NCBI GenBank assembly: GCA_026745465.1
Contig: JACYXH010000812.1
Coordinates: 3,324,454-3,388,453 of the forward strand
Length of the DNA: 64,000 nt
Direction: 5' to 3'
Source: Lota lota
Lineage: Eukaryota > Chordata > Actinopteri > Gadiformes > Lotidae
The notes under the pieces are model-generated. The model was not told where the DNA came from. It saw nothing but the letters and a program-made list of their open reading frames with translations, and made no database searches. Below, one piece after another: positions 38,095 through 48,889 of this stretch (position 1 is the stretch's first letter; each line of letters starts with the position of its first letter). The position numbers and the translations under genes are program-made.

Positions 38095-39363
38095 ATTTTT
38101 TTCTCTCATTCTCTCTCACTCTCTCTCTTTCATTCTGCCTTCCTCACTCTCTTGTGCACATTACACGTGCGTGCATGCCTTCACATGTGAAGGCATGCAC
38201 GCAAAAGACCCACACTGTGCGGGTCCACACACCCACACATACACACACATACACACACACACACACACACTCATAAAATGTTGGTACAGTGGAGCGCACT
38301 AATTAGCTCAGCATTGTAAAAATAGGGGGTCGGGGGGGGTCAGGGGGGGTCGGGGGGGGGGGGGGGGGGGGGTCTGGCGTGGTCCCCCGGTTCCATCCGT
38401 GGCATTAACCCTCAGAAGTTAACAACTCTGAGGAAAGCGCCCAGTCAGCTGATTATGGAAGACCCTCTTCTGCTCCCCCAAGTTTATTGGGCAGAGCAGC
38501 CGCTGTGCCCCAACGCGGAAACAAGGGGACTGTGCTGCTCTGTGAAAGAGCTTTGATGTGCTTTATGGCGTTTGAGCCTTCGTTAACATGGGAATATGAA
38601 TGTTTGCAACTCACAAACATACTATTGAACTGACACAATGACTTATGATTGTTATCATTATTATATAAATGATGATGATTATTATTAGTATCATCATAGT
38701 CGTCATCATCATTATCATCATCATCATTATTATGCTGTGAATTAAGATGATTTATGTTTTACTAATCATGTTGTTATTTACTTACATAAGCTGTCAACAA
38801 TAGCTTATTCGACTACTTATTCAAATAGGTTTCCACTGGTAACACTTGTTACTACAATTAACATTAGTTAATGCAGGAATAAGCATTAATTAACTATTAA
38901 TTTACAGTTAACTAATGGTGTAGTAACTAAGGGTCTTCATGTTTACTAATGGCATTTATGTTAACTATGATAATGAGGGTCATGTTAATTAACATTATTT
39001 AATAGGGTTAGGTTTTTGTATTGTAGTTCAGTTCTTGTTAGTTAAAGTAACTCTGGTTGCATTAGCACACCATCTTATAAACCTTATTCACTAACCCTAA
39101 CCTAACGTTATATAATAATGCTTATTACTGCTTTATATAATGTTAATTAATGGTTAATTAATGTACCCTTATTGTAAAGTGTTACCAGTCCGATTTTGTT
39201 AAATTTCATTCTTATCAATCAAAGCCAGCTAAGAAAATCAAAGCAGACCGCTCAGGTCCATAATCATACCCAACAGTAGAAGTCCCTCACCTGGTAGCAG
39301 GACCACAGCTATCAGCAGTCCAGTGTGGACCAGGGAAAGTGATCGTCTTCTGTCTTGAGCCAT
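34470..39363 (-). CDS. Actinodin (structural protein of fin-fold actinotrichia)
   Basis: Five coding exons on the minus strand: 39363-39291, 37630-37589, 37163-37012, 36116-35199 and 34892-34470, all with GT-AG borders and matching phases (1, 1, 0, 0), giving 535 aa. Residues 1-24 form a signal peptide (MAQDRRR followed by a hydrophobic run ending VVLLP). A basic RNRR site at 55-58 suits furin-type cleavage. A conserved block follows (FWAWYKIFTETH and onward). Residues about 120-520 carry repeated cysteine modules of the C-x-P-x(3-5)-C type: CNPYTDPFC, CNPKDPYC, CDPAVDPLC, CDPRTNPYC, CHPFDPSC, CDPEIDYNC. These modules mark the actinodin family, which builds the unmineralised fibres of fish fin folds and is absent from tetrapods. 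Coding exons are strongly GC-rich in AT-rich surroundings. Which paralog (and1-and4) is not resolved. Confidence 0.9.
36120..36150. repeat. (CA)n tract beside the actinodin exon 4 acceptor
   Basis: A CA tract (GT on the coding strand) ends within a few bases of the acceptor TATCAG of the largest actinodin exon, occupying the place of the polypyrimidine tract. Confidence 0.9.
37636..37676. repeat. (CA)n microsatellite in actinodin intron 1
   Basis: About 38 bases of CA repeat a few bases upstream of the small 42-bp second coding exon. Confidence 0.9.
38007..38092. repeat. (CT)n microsatellite in actinodin intron 1
   Basis: About 84 bases of pure CT, followed by impure CT-rich DNA to 38150. 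Confidence 0.93.
38168..38203. repeat. Perfect 36-bp palindrome
   Basis: The 36 bases read the same on both strands, with no spacer; the centre is CACATGTG at 38182-38189 and the outer bases are TGCGTGCATG. It lies in actinodin intron 1 between CT- and CA-rich tracts. Confidence 0.95.
38330..38373. repeat. G-rich run
   Basis: GGGGGGTC units followed by about 25 consecutive G, in actinodin intron 1. Confidence 0.9.
38838..39186. mobile_element. MITE, complete, GGTAACACTT...AAGTGTTACC
   Basis: A 349-bp element with perfect 10-bp terminal inverted repeats (GGTAACACTT and AAGTGTTACC) and an AT-rich body rich in TTAACTAATGG-type words, itself partly palindromic. It lies in actinodin intron 1. 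It is the best-preserved of three copies in this window. Non-coding, so it depends on a transposase elsewhere. Confidence 0.8.
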
Positions 39364-40135
39364 TTCTGTTTTGAGTTTCTTCCTGTAAGGGACAAAACAA
39401 CCACCAGAATCAGTGACTTTAACTATATGAACTGCTATGACCGTACTCAAAAATGTTGGGCTTGGCCTTCGACTACATGTGTTGAATATATTCTTACAAA
39501 TAAAGAACACAAATACACTTTGTTCAAACACTTTAAACAAAGCGAACATTTTAAGCTATTACAAAATATGTATATATGATATAAGACAGCTCTTATTGAA
39601 TTTGGTGATGATACTGTTTTAATGTCATTATATACAAGCCATCACCATATCTGAATATCAAACAGCAATCAGCAATCAACAGCACCAAACTCCTAGTGCC
39701 GGGGTCCTAATCAAAACCAGAGCTAGTGAGTGGACTGAGAATACAGATATGCTTGTACATCATATGCTCACATGTTGTTCCTGATTGTAGGACATTAGAA
39801 AAAGCTTTTCAATCTCCTCAATGTTTTCAATGTTGTTTTTCATTACAGATGCCCACTATGCACAACAAAGTAAGCAAGCACCAGCCAAAGGGCTGAACGT
39901 AAAGATTCATTTATCCACCGTTTGGTACTCTAAGCAAACATGTGGGTACCCAGCTTACCTGTTCCAGGTGCTGTAGCTCTAACTCGGAGCCAACGGCCCT
40001 CTGGATCCAACTTCTCTGGGATGGGGGTGGCAATGGAGTCGTTGTGAGCAACACACACACCTAACACCTATCTACCTAACACCTATCTGCTCCCCTGTGT
40101 CGGACGGATCGGGTGGGGAAACGTTTTTAAGCGGG
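39364..40135 (-). promoter_or_regulatory. Actinodin 5' non-coding exon and TATA-like promoter
   Basis: The first coding exon extends upstream to 39382, after the acceptor CCCTTACAG. A likely 5' non-coding exon ends at about 39960 with AACAG followed by GTAAGCTGG. About 130-165 bases upstream of that end, a GCTTAAAAA TATA-like word lies at 40124-40132, which would place transcription start near 40100. Positions are inferred from signals, not transcripts. Confidence 0.5.
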
Positions 40136-40293
40136 CCCTGTGATCATTAAAAACAAAACACACACGTCACACAGACCCCAGACATGCTGTTAGGTGCTCC
40201 GGGATTGGCTCCTGCTACCGGCGGCCAAGCAGCCAATGAGGATCCTGTAATTAGCAGGGATGAGCAGCAGGAACTGTTTTGGTGGTGGAACAT

Positions 40294-40296
<3 letters not shown>

Positions 40297-40332
<36 letters not shown>

Positions 40333-40353
40333 GGGGGGGGGGGGGGGGGGGGG
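40297..40353. repeat. Poly-G run of about 57 bases
   Basis: Nearly pure G with a single A at 40332. It lies about 170 bases upstream of the inferred actinodin TATA-like box and could form G-quadruplex DNA. Confidence 0.95.
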
Positions 40354-40606
40354 TTCGGCTGGCGTGTAGGTCAAGAGAACATCTAAATTAGCTGATTTGA
40401 AGAGTGTTCATAACTGATCAACTCTAGATATCTTAGGATAGAACAATAGAAAAACCTGAAGCCCCATAATAAGATTTACATTATGGTATATGTGGTATTT
40501 GGAAGTGATGAAAAAAGTTTAAAAAAATGATAAAATGATATATATGCAAAAATGGCAACAATAAGTGTATAGCTCTTAAAAGTGTTGATCCTATCCTGAT
40601 GGAAAT

Positions 40607-40608
<2 letters not shown>

Positions 40609-40672
<64 letters not shown>
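40609..40672. repeat. (TA)n microsatellite
   Basis: About 62 bases of pure TA. Confidence 0.95.
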
Positions 40673-40677
<5 letters not shown>

Positions 40678-41534
40678 AAATAGTAAAATGTTTACATAAG
40701 GTAAGTAAGTGTTATCCTATTGCTGTAACTCCTGCTGTCTTGCATCATCAGTGTATTATCAACAGTGGACAGCAGAGTCCAGAATGGCCGGAACCAGTTA
40801 AGTGGCCAGTGGACTTGTCCATCAGGTTCACTGCAGCTCGCTTACAGACACATTTCATTTTGTTCCAGTTTTCTTCTTTCTACAAGACTTTTATTTGCAG
40901 AGAGAGTGTCACGACTCCTTGTAAGAGAGTCACAAAAGGAAAGGAGAAAAGCACACGTTAAGGAAAAAAGTGTTTCTTTAAACCTAAATATTTTTTGCAG
41001 GATGCATGGAAACCATTATGGGGGTGGCTGGATTGATTAGGGAAGCAGGGCTCTGGTGAGGGAACAGAGCTCGGAGGCTAATAAAGAGAGCTACAGCAGC
41101 CCCCCTCACTGTAAGCCTCCCAGTGGGTCCCCCCTTTCGCTCAGAAATGCCACGTAGGCTCTCTGTGCAAACTCTACAAACACAGACAGAGTCTGTATAG
41201 GTGTGCAGTCTGCATTGCGGAATAAGTTTGTATGTGTGTGTATATGATCTTGTATAGAATAAACATAATTTTCCCCCTATATCTTACACAAATACATACC
41301 AAGTGTTCATCACAGCAATCCACAGTTCTTCTACTCTTATGTGTCTAATTATATATACTTTGGCGCTTTGTTTTTCATTCTCATTACTGTCCTGTACTTT
41401 CTGCTGTGACACCCTAATTTCTTCAACATGATATCATGCTTCTGACCAAAAGTATGGTAAAAAAGAAATAAATGGTTGCGTTGTTTTCTGGTGTTGCAAA
41501 TAGTGACACAGCCTCTGCCAGATAACTTGTAATT

Positions 41535-41571
<37 letters not shown>

Positions 41572-44500
41572 TTGTCAATCCCATGTTGTACAGGGAGAAC
41601 CAACAACGAGAGCTTTTAGGACTTCCCCATGCATGGAAATCTCATGGTGAGTGAATTAATGTTTTAAACTCATAAAACGTCTTTCGCTCATGAAAAGAAA
41701 CTCGTAAAGATAAGAAGCCCCGACCACATTCTTCCATGTAAGCACTTTTTCACTTGCGCTCTTCTTTGTGTGCTGGAGCTGTGCTTGAAAAATACTTCAA
41801 AAGCACCTCTCTTGCGTTAAAACGGAAGACACATACTAACGGGCAGCCAAAATAAATTAAACATTTATGATGTCATCAAAACGTGATGTACAACGTGTGG
41901 ACTTTCATTATATTTAAATATATTTAAATGTTACAATATGATGCAATGTCTGTAAGATCTCATAAATACCATTTCACTTTGGTCTACATTTATTGGTGAG
42001 ATTCGGCTGTTAGTGTCAGCAGGATAAGGTGTATTTATTTATTCTGCATAAACCCTATGAAACCTATTTCACTTTTGTTTTTATAGCATTATTTTTTAGC
42101 TGTATTTTTTCCCTTAGCATGACCTTTAACCCATCACAACATAATAATTCACTCATTTTAGATTGAATAAATAATTGATTGCTAACAACCAATGTTAACA
42201 TGTATACATATATACATCCAAATGGAACACAGTTCATTAATAACAAAATATAGATGTATTGCATACTATATGGTATGGCTTTGACAATGACTGATATATG
42301 CATATGATAATACTGTAATGGAAGAGATCCCACTGGACTCAGATGGAAGTTTATCATTTTCCATACGCTACACTATAGCAGCAACAGCATAGGAGCCACA
42401 CACACTAGATATATAATTATGTTTCAAATATGCCCTGAACAGGTGTTCTCCGACTCACTGAAACCTACAATTCAGTTTGGAAGCGGTTGACATGTGCCTG
42501 ACTTGAGCACGATCCAGCCTATGGGGGGTGGGGGATGGGGGGGGAGAATCCTTGGGATCCGAAGAATTTCACAACATCTGGAGTCAGCGGTAACATTTTT
42601 CAGAATGTGTTTTTTTTTGGTTTTTTTTGTTTAAATAGCACACCAATGAAAGGAAATTGTATATCATTAGTGGGTAAATGGGCAGTTTGTCTTCCTGCCC
42701 CCCCCCCCCAAAAAAAAGAGAATAAATGACGACAGCAGAAAAGGATGCTCTGTGCCCTATTTTTTCTTTCTCCCCTTCTGAAAGTCATCCCAACACCTAT
42801 AGGAAACATGTTAACCTCCCTCACTGCATGTCATCATCATCAAACAGGGCTTTAAAATCTGCAGGAGCAAAAGCAAAAAAAGCAAAAAATAATTATGGCA
42901 TAGTCATACATTTATCATAAGGTCATCAGGGTAGACAGACATCAGTGTGCGCGGTTCAAATGTTTTGCAATAAAGTGGCCAAATAGGTTGGCGGGTCCAA
43001 GGGGTTATACAAGAGAACAGGACTGCCCTCTCTTTCATTGTATGCCCTTCCTGTTTTGCAAGGTCAAAGGTGAACGAGAGGAACTGTACCAGCATGCACA
43101 TGAATAAGTGCCACATCGTCACCTTCAGACCCTCAAGCTGCCAGGACAGAATGGAGAAGAAAGTTTTCTGTTTTCAATCTATTTTGCCATTTATTCCATG
43201 CATGCAACTTTACGAGGGCTATTTTTACATATGTGCATTATTCACACATCACAACATATCATCTGTCATGCCGCCCATATTTAAAGTTAATAGGTCTCCA
43301 TTATTGTATAAATAGGATATAATTGGATAACAGAGACAAGGGACAGACTTTATGAGACAAAACCAAACAATAAGGGTATTCAAACTTTGAAGTTGAAATT
43401 GAACACACATTAGTTAAACGTGTTAAATGGCTCCCTGTTGGTTTAAAGGTGGTACATTCCATCTGTGTTTTTAAGATTGATTCAAGGTCTTTGTCCAAAG
43501 TATTTTTCTGGTTAGTTTTGTTTTCTCAGGAATTCCCATTTTCTTCTTTGTATTACTGTTTTTAGTGTAGACCGATATGAGTGTGGCTCACGGAAATCAC
43601 AGACCCAGAAAAACAATTTTCAGATAATTTAAAGCATTTGTGCAAACAAAAACCTGACCTGCCATGAAAGACAAGCCAAAAAATATGACAAATGTTTTGT
43701 GGTTTTTTTTATTTATGTTTTTACAGTTTTTAGGACTGCCTATTGTGTAACCGACTCCTTGGACCGGCAGTAGTATTATATTATGCTTCTGAAACACTTT
43801 GCTTTTGAAATAAGCTGTCTAGACAAGCTGTCTGTTCAAAGTGGCACGTCGCTATAATTCTGCCGTATTCCAATGTGTATTCCAAGTGTTACAGTCCAAT
43901 GTTATTTTGCCTGAGGATTTACCTTATACTTTAATCGTCCGTTTGATCGAGAGACAGAGTGGCTTGTAGACTAGAACAATAAACACAAACAAACAAATAA
44001 AAAACATATAATTTTGTGTGGTGTTGTAGTTTATTACGTATGGAAGGGTTACACAATTAGTTTCACTGTATTCTTTGTCATACATGCAATCTATTGTATT
44101 TGATCAAATATTTCCTATTTCGTTATTACATTTTAGTTTTCAAGGCTCAATAAAGTAAACAAAAGCCAAGGGAATGGGGGTCTCTCAACTAAACACAACA
44201 AAAAGCTGTCTTCTGAGAGGAAGTTAAACCTGTCTCCTACGTTTTCCGCTTCCATCTTCCCAACTTGGCCTCTTGTAATCCAAGCCCTTCGGTGATCCTG
44301 CAGCGATGGTCTTCACTGAAACTGTGTCACATATGGCGAGAAGCCAGAGCTGTTTGATGTACAATTGCCCCAGGACAGAGATCACACTACATTATAAAAC
44401 ACACTTTTGTACGGGGTGAAAAAGAAAAAGGAGAAGGCAAGGCATGAGGAATAGTTTCAAACTTTCCTGCTCTTTCCAAATCAACACAAACCCCAAGGAT

Positions 44501-45799
44501 CAAAGACCGCCTCTGTTTATTCATTCACTCTGGTTAAAAATAAAATGGACAGCAACAAATCAAAATAATAAATACATAAATAAGCCACGACACTTTGGTT
44601 GGAATTCCAAAACATAAGAAAAACAAACCTTTACTTCAAGTTAGTAAAAAAACATTATTTAACTTAAGCAATTCAATTTTCTTTTAATATATATTTTTTG
44701 TACACTGTATTTAAGATATATGTTGGGCTAATATTTACCATTGAAGCAGAATAAACAGGCTTTTCATTGGCTGCCCGGTCCATCAAGAGGCCGTGCTTCC
44801 TCAAGTCTCATCAATCAGACATGACATCCAAAATAAATTCTGCTCACTTCTTCTGGATTAATGAGATACCTCAAAATCCGTCTGGAAGCTCTTACCTGCA
44901 GGAAGTATGGTTGCTGCTGATGATGAGCCTGACCCTCCAACAGTACTAATCTGTTTTCAGAAAACGATTTCAAGTACGGGGTCATTACATGTATGGTGGT
45001 CTCTAAGGAGTTACATGCCAATTTATGTCAGAATAGGCTTTCTGTCTGAAATGCCGCAAAGTCCTGAAGAGGCACTAGATTGGTAAAAAAAAAAAACTAC
45101 AAGTGGTGCCGCATGAAAATAATTCTGATATAGTCATATGTTGTTCCGTTGGTTTATCTAGTTGTGTATTTAGACGCACAGCCTTTACCCAGGGTCAGCT
45201 ATGGTATCAACTGCGGCTCGCAAATGAACAAACCCAGAGACATTACTAATACAAGTTTCATATCTTGCTCGCAATTATAAAAATTTATATATTGGAACAG
45301 ACTGCACTTAAATAATGTTGAAAGTCATCAGGTTGCCTTGAAAACCAGGTGATGCATGTCAAAGTGTGTATTCTGCTTATACTAAATATACTAAATATTA
45401 ACAAAACGATTAATTATTTATGTTCTAGAACGTAAATAAACCTATACATCTCTTCCTGTTAATAAAACCTTTTAGACCAATGTTATCTGTTTAAATAATT
45501 TCTTTGATGCAATTTTTTACTGAGCCATTTGCATTGAATTGAGATACATGTCGTTAAGGAGAGGTTTGGCATTTAGGACACTGATAGAAACCAGTACCTT
45601 TCAGCTGGGAGTCAAACGCCTTAGCCACTGACTATTATCCTGCCCGATTATCAGGGATCAGACTGTATTCACAACCTTGTATCATGTTTTGTATCATGGA
45701 AGTCGCAAACCTGAGGAAAATTATTTTTCAAATGAACCATGCTCACATGATTGTGTAGGCTTTTACTGACTCTAATGAGACACTCTATGGCTGTAATTT

Positions 45800-46304
45800 T
45801 GTTACGATTACGTGAATAGGACCCAAACGCAAGACACGGAAACCAACAGGGTGCGGGTACAAAAGGGATTTATTGTCCAACGGTACAGGCAAGGGCAAGG
45901 CAGGCGAGTAGTCCAGTAGGCAGTCAGAGAGACGTAGTCCAGTGGGTGGTCGGGCAGGCGAGGTTCGGCAACGAGGAAGGCAGGCAGGCAGGAACGGGAA
46001 CGAGAGCGGGAACATGAACGGGAGCGGAACCCGTAACAAGAACAAGAACGGGAGTGGGACCCGAAACAAGAAGTGGCAGGGACGTAGTTACCATGTGAGG
46101 TAAAACAACATTACGAACAAGCACTGGCTCTGTGGGGAGCCAGTGCTTAAATACTGTGGTGGGTGATTGGCTGATGAGCTGCAGGTGTGGGTAAACAGAG
46201 GGAGTGCACGTGGTGGCTAATTGATGACGGGAGCACGAGGTGTAATGGCGGCTGGGTGCCACTAGATGGCGGAATTGGACGGAAACGGAGAGGGTCACGT
46301 TACA
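45800..46304 (-). repeat. 3' LTR of the compact LTR element
   Basis: A 505-bp LTR, nearly identical to the other copy except for a 13-bp length difference in a GGAACGGGAACGAG-rich patch. Confidence 0.92.
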
Positions 46305-47633
46305 GTACCCCCCCCCTCTACGGACGCCTCCAGGCGTACGCATGACGGGGGAGGGTGCTGGCGGTGGGAAACGCGGGCTAGGGAGGGGTCCAGGGGGCAA
46401 CTGCTGCTGGGACTCAGGAAGAGGCTGGGGCTTGGGACTAGGAGGACACTGGGGCTTGGGACTAAAAGGCAGCTGCTGCAGGCGCTGGAGCTCAGGGCCA
46501 AGAGACAACTGGGGCTTGGACTGGGGACCAGGAGACAACTGGGGCTTGGACTGGGGACCAGGAGACAACTGGGGCTTGGACTGGGGACCAGGAGACAACT
46601 GGGGCTTGGACTGGGGACCAGGAGACAACTGGGGCTTGGACTGGGGACCAGGAGACAACTGGGGCTTGGACTGGGGACCAGGAGACAACTGGGGCTTGGA
46701 CTCGGGACCAGGAGACAACTGGCGCTGGAGCTCAGGGCCAGGAGGAAGCTGCTGCTGGCGCTGGAGCTCAGGACCAGGATACAGTTGGAGCTTGGGACTG
46801 AGAGACAACTGGCGCTGAAGCTCAGGGCCAGGAGGAAGCTGCTGCTGGCGCTGGAGCTCAGGACCAGGATACAGCTGGAGCTTGGGACTGGGAGACAACT
46901 GGCGCTGGAGCTCAGGGCCAGGAGGAAGCTGCTGCTGGCGCTGGAGCTCAGGGCCAGGATACAGCTGGGGCTTGGGACTAGGAGACAACTGGCGCTGGAG
47001 CTCAGGGCCAGGAGGAAGCTGCTGCTGGCGCTGGAGCTCAGGGCCAGGAGACAGCTGGGGCTTGGGACTAGGAGGCAACTGCTGCTGGCGCTGGGGCTCA
47101 GGGCCAGGAGGCAGCTGTTGCTGGGGCTTGAGACTGGGAGGCAACTGGGGCTGGCGCTGGGGCTCAGGAGGAAGCTGCTGCTGGCGCTGGGGCTCAGGGC
47201 CAGGATACAGCTGGGGCTTGGGCCTTTTCCCGGGGGAGTCCAGCTGAACTGGTAGCCGGCGCTTGCGGCCAGGAGTTCGCTGGGGCTTGGGAACAGGTAA
47301 CCACAGTTGCAGCGGAGCTGGTGGCCACGAGACTGCAGTTGCAGCGGGGGTTGGCGCCGGGAGGAAAAAAGACCGAGGTGAAGAAGGCGGCGGAGAAGCG
47401 GGGAAGAGAGCGAGGGAAGCCAAGGGCGAGCGGCGGTCGCGCTCGTCGTGAGCCGCCAAAAGCCCCTCGATGTACTTCACATTCTCCTGAATGGAAGTAA
47501 ATGGTGCTGCGGTTGCAGCCGGGGCTGGCGCCGAGAGGGAAACCGAGGACGAGCGGAGGTTGCGCCCATTTTCCCCGAGGATAGCCAATATTCCCCGCAT
47601 CCATGTCGAGGGTCTCCTGTCTGCTGGGTCCAT
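46305..47633 (-). CDS. Pro/Gln-rich decapeptide-repeat ORF inside the LTR element
   Basis: The open frame starts at 47633 with [12 protein letters not shown], shortly after the 5' LTR. It runs about 443 codons through the internal region and continues into the 3' LTR (stop at 45924; 569 codons in all). The first residues resemble the MDPAD start common in fish Gypsy gag proteins; this is from memory of the family, not a search. Residues about 135-420 are ten-residue repeats of the LSPGPxxxPQ and [10 protein letters not shown] types. In DNA these are seven 30-bp units (46501-46710) and four 90-bp units (46711-47070). No zinc knuckle or enzyme motif is visible. Function is unknown. Confidence 0.6.
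46501..47070. repeat. Two-level minisatellite (30-bp and 90-bp units)
   Basis: Seven 30-bp units starting GGAGACAACTGGGGCTTGGA are followed by four 90-bp units, each made of three diverged 30-bp units. All lengths are multiples of three, so the reading frame is kept on both strands and the plus strand also shows long glycine/leucine-rich shadow frames. Confidence 0.93.
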
Positions 47634-47649
47634 CTTGGCTAGTTCGTAC

Positions 47650-48167
47650 TGTTACGATTACGTGAATAGGACCCAAACGCAAGACACGGAAACCAACAGG
47701 GTGCGGGTACAAAAGGGATTTATTGTCCAACGGTACAGGCAAGGGCAAGGCAGGCGAGTAGTCCAGTAGGCAGTCAGAGAGACGTAGTCCAGTGGGTGGT
47801 CGGGCAGGCGAGGTTCGGCAACGAGGAAGGCAGGCAGGCAGGAACTAGGAGCAGGAACGGGAACGAGAGCGGGAACATGAACGGGAGCGGAACCCGTAAC
47901 AAGAACAAGAACGGGAGTGGGACCCGAAACAAGAAGTGGCAGGGACGTAGTTACCATGTGAGGTAAAACAACATTACGAACAAGCACTGGCTCTGTGGGG
48001 AGCCAGTGCTTAAATACTGTGGTGGGTGATTGGCTGATGAGCTGCAGGTGTGGGTAAACAGAGGGAGTGCACGTGGTGGCTAATTGATGACGGGAGCACG
48101 AGGTGTAATGGCGGCTGGGTGCCACTAGATGGCGGAATTGGACGGAAACGGAGAGGGTCACGTTACA
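47650..48167 (-). repeat. 5' LTR of the compact LTR element
   Basis: A 518-bp LTR, followed on the right by the AATTT duplication. Confidence 0.92.
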
Positions 48168-48434
48168 AATTTGTGACATTAACAACATTCAAACAAAAGG
48201 CTATTACACAGCTTAAAGGGTCACTCATTTTCTTGTTGCATTCCAAATTAATATAGTCTACAATAGCATTCAGCCATTATAACATGCATCATAATAACCA
48301 CCAGATATCTAGAACGCCAATGTCAGAAACTCTCATTATTCCTCAACAGCACCATCTTGTGTTTCCTGTATCCGGTGCCACACTTTAGCCTACAATATAA
48401 AGAAATTGAAAGATGTTTAGAAATTTTATGATAA

Positions 48435-48462
48435 AGGGTTAGGGTTAGGGTTAGGGTTAGGG
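48435..48462. repeat. Short interstitial telomere-type repeat
   Basis: About four and a half units of GGGTTA on the plus strand, some 270 bases beyond the LTR element. A shorter GGGTTAGGGTT occurs near 6296. Confidence 0.9.
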
Positions 48463-48889
48463 TCTATTTAATTATAAATGAATATGCCATTAAATTTTTT
48501 GGTAAAGTGGTTATTTATTTGTACCTTTTCACCCACTTTCAAATACTGTTTATAAAGGTGACTGCTTCTCTTTATGTGTTGTTCCAACCAAGTGATGAAC
48601 TTCCTATATCAAGATCATATTTTTAAATAAATTAAAAAAACTGCCGACCACAAACGTATGACTCTCAAAAAGTGCAGAAAATAATAGGTGTGTATTATTC
48701 TTACATACTTAAAGGCACACTTAAAGGCAGCATGCAACATAGTCTAGCCAATTACAAATTCAGAGTGGAATAGATTTCATCACTCAAACCAGCCCAAAAC
48801 CAAAAACCAACTCCATACATTCTAGAGCTTCTGGTCCCCATGACGATGCGTGATGGTTTTTGCGGGGCGGAGTCGAGAGCCACTCAAAC

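Larger units (their letters stand above)
40140..45794. other. Non-genic stretch between actinodin promoter and LTR element
   Basis: It contains a 57-bp G run, a long TA tract, a CA tract (41539-41568) and otherwise AT-rich unique-looking DNA. No gene seen. Confidence 0.5.
45800..48167 (-). mobile_element. Compact non-autonomous LTR retrotransposon, Ty3/Gypsy-like
   Basis: Two direct LTRs (45800-46304 and 47650-48167) begin TGTTACGA and end CACGTTACA, and the whole is flanked by the 5-bp duplication AATTT (45795-45799 and 48168-48172). A polypurine tract (GAGGGGGGGGTAC on the minus strand) lies just inside the 45.8-46.3 kb LTR, so the element reads on the minus strand with its 5' LTR at the right. 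The internal region is only about 1.35 kb: one repeat-rich ORF and no protease, reverse transcriptase or integrase. It looks whole as a non-autonomous element. Near-identical LTRs and an exact duplication indicate a young insertion. Confidence 0.92.

Noticed and set aside
46266-47255. Plus-strand 329-codon Gly/Leu/Arg-rich frame inside the LTR element
   Set aside because: It is the shadow of the minus-strand repeat ORF; 30-bp units keep frames open on both strands, and the element reads on the minus strand.
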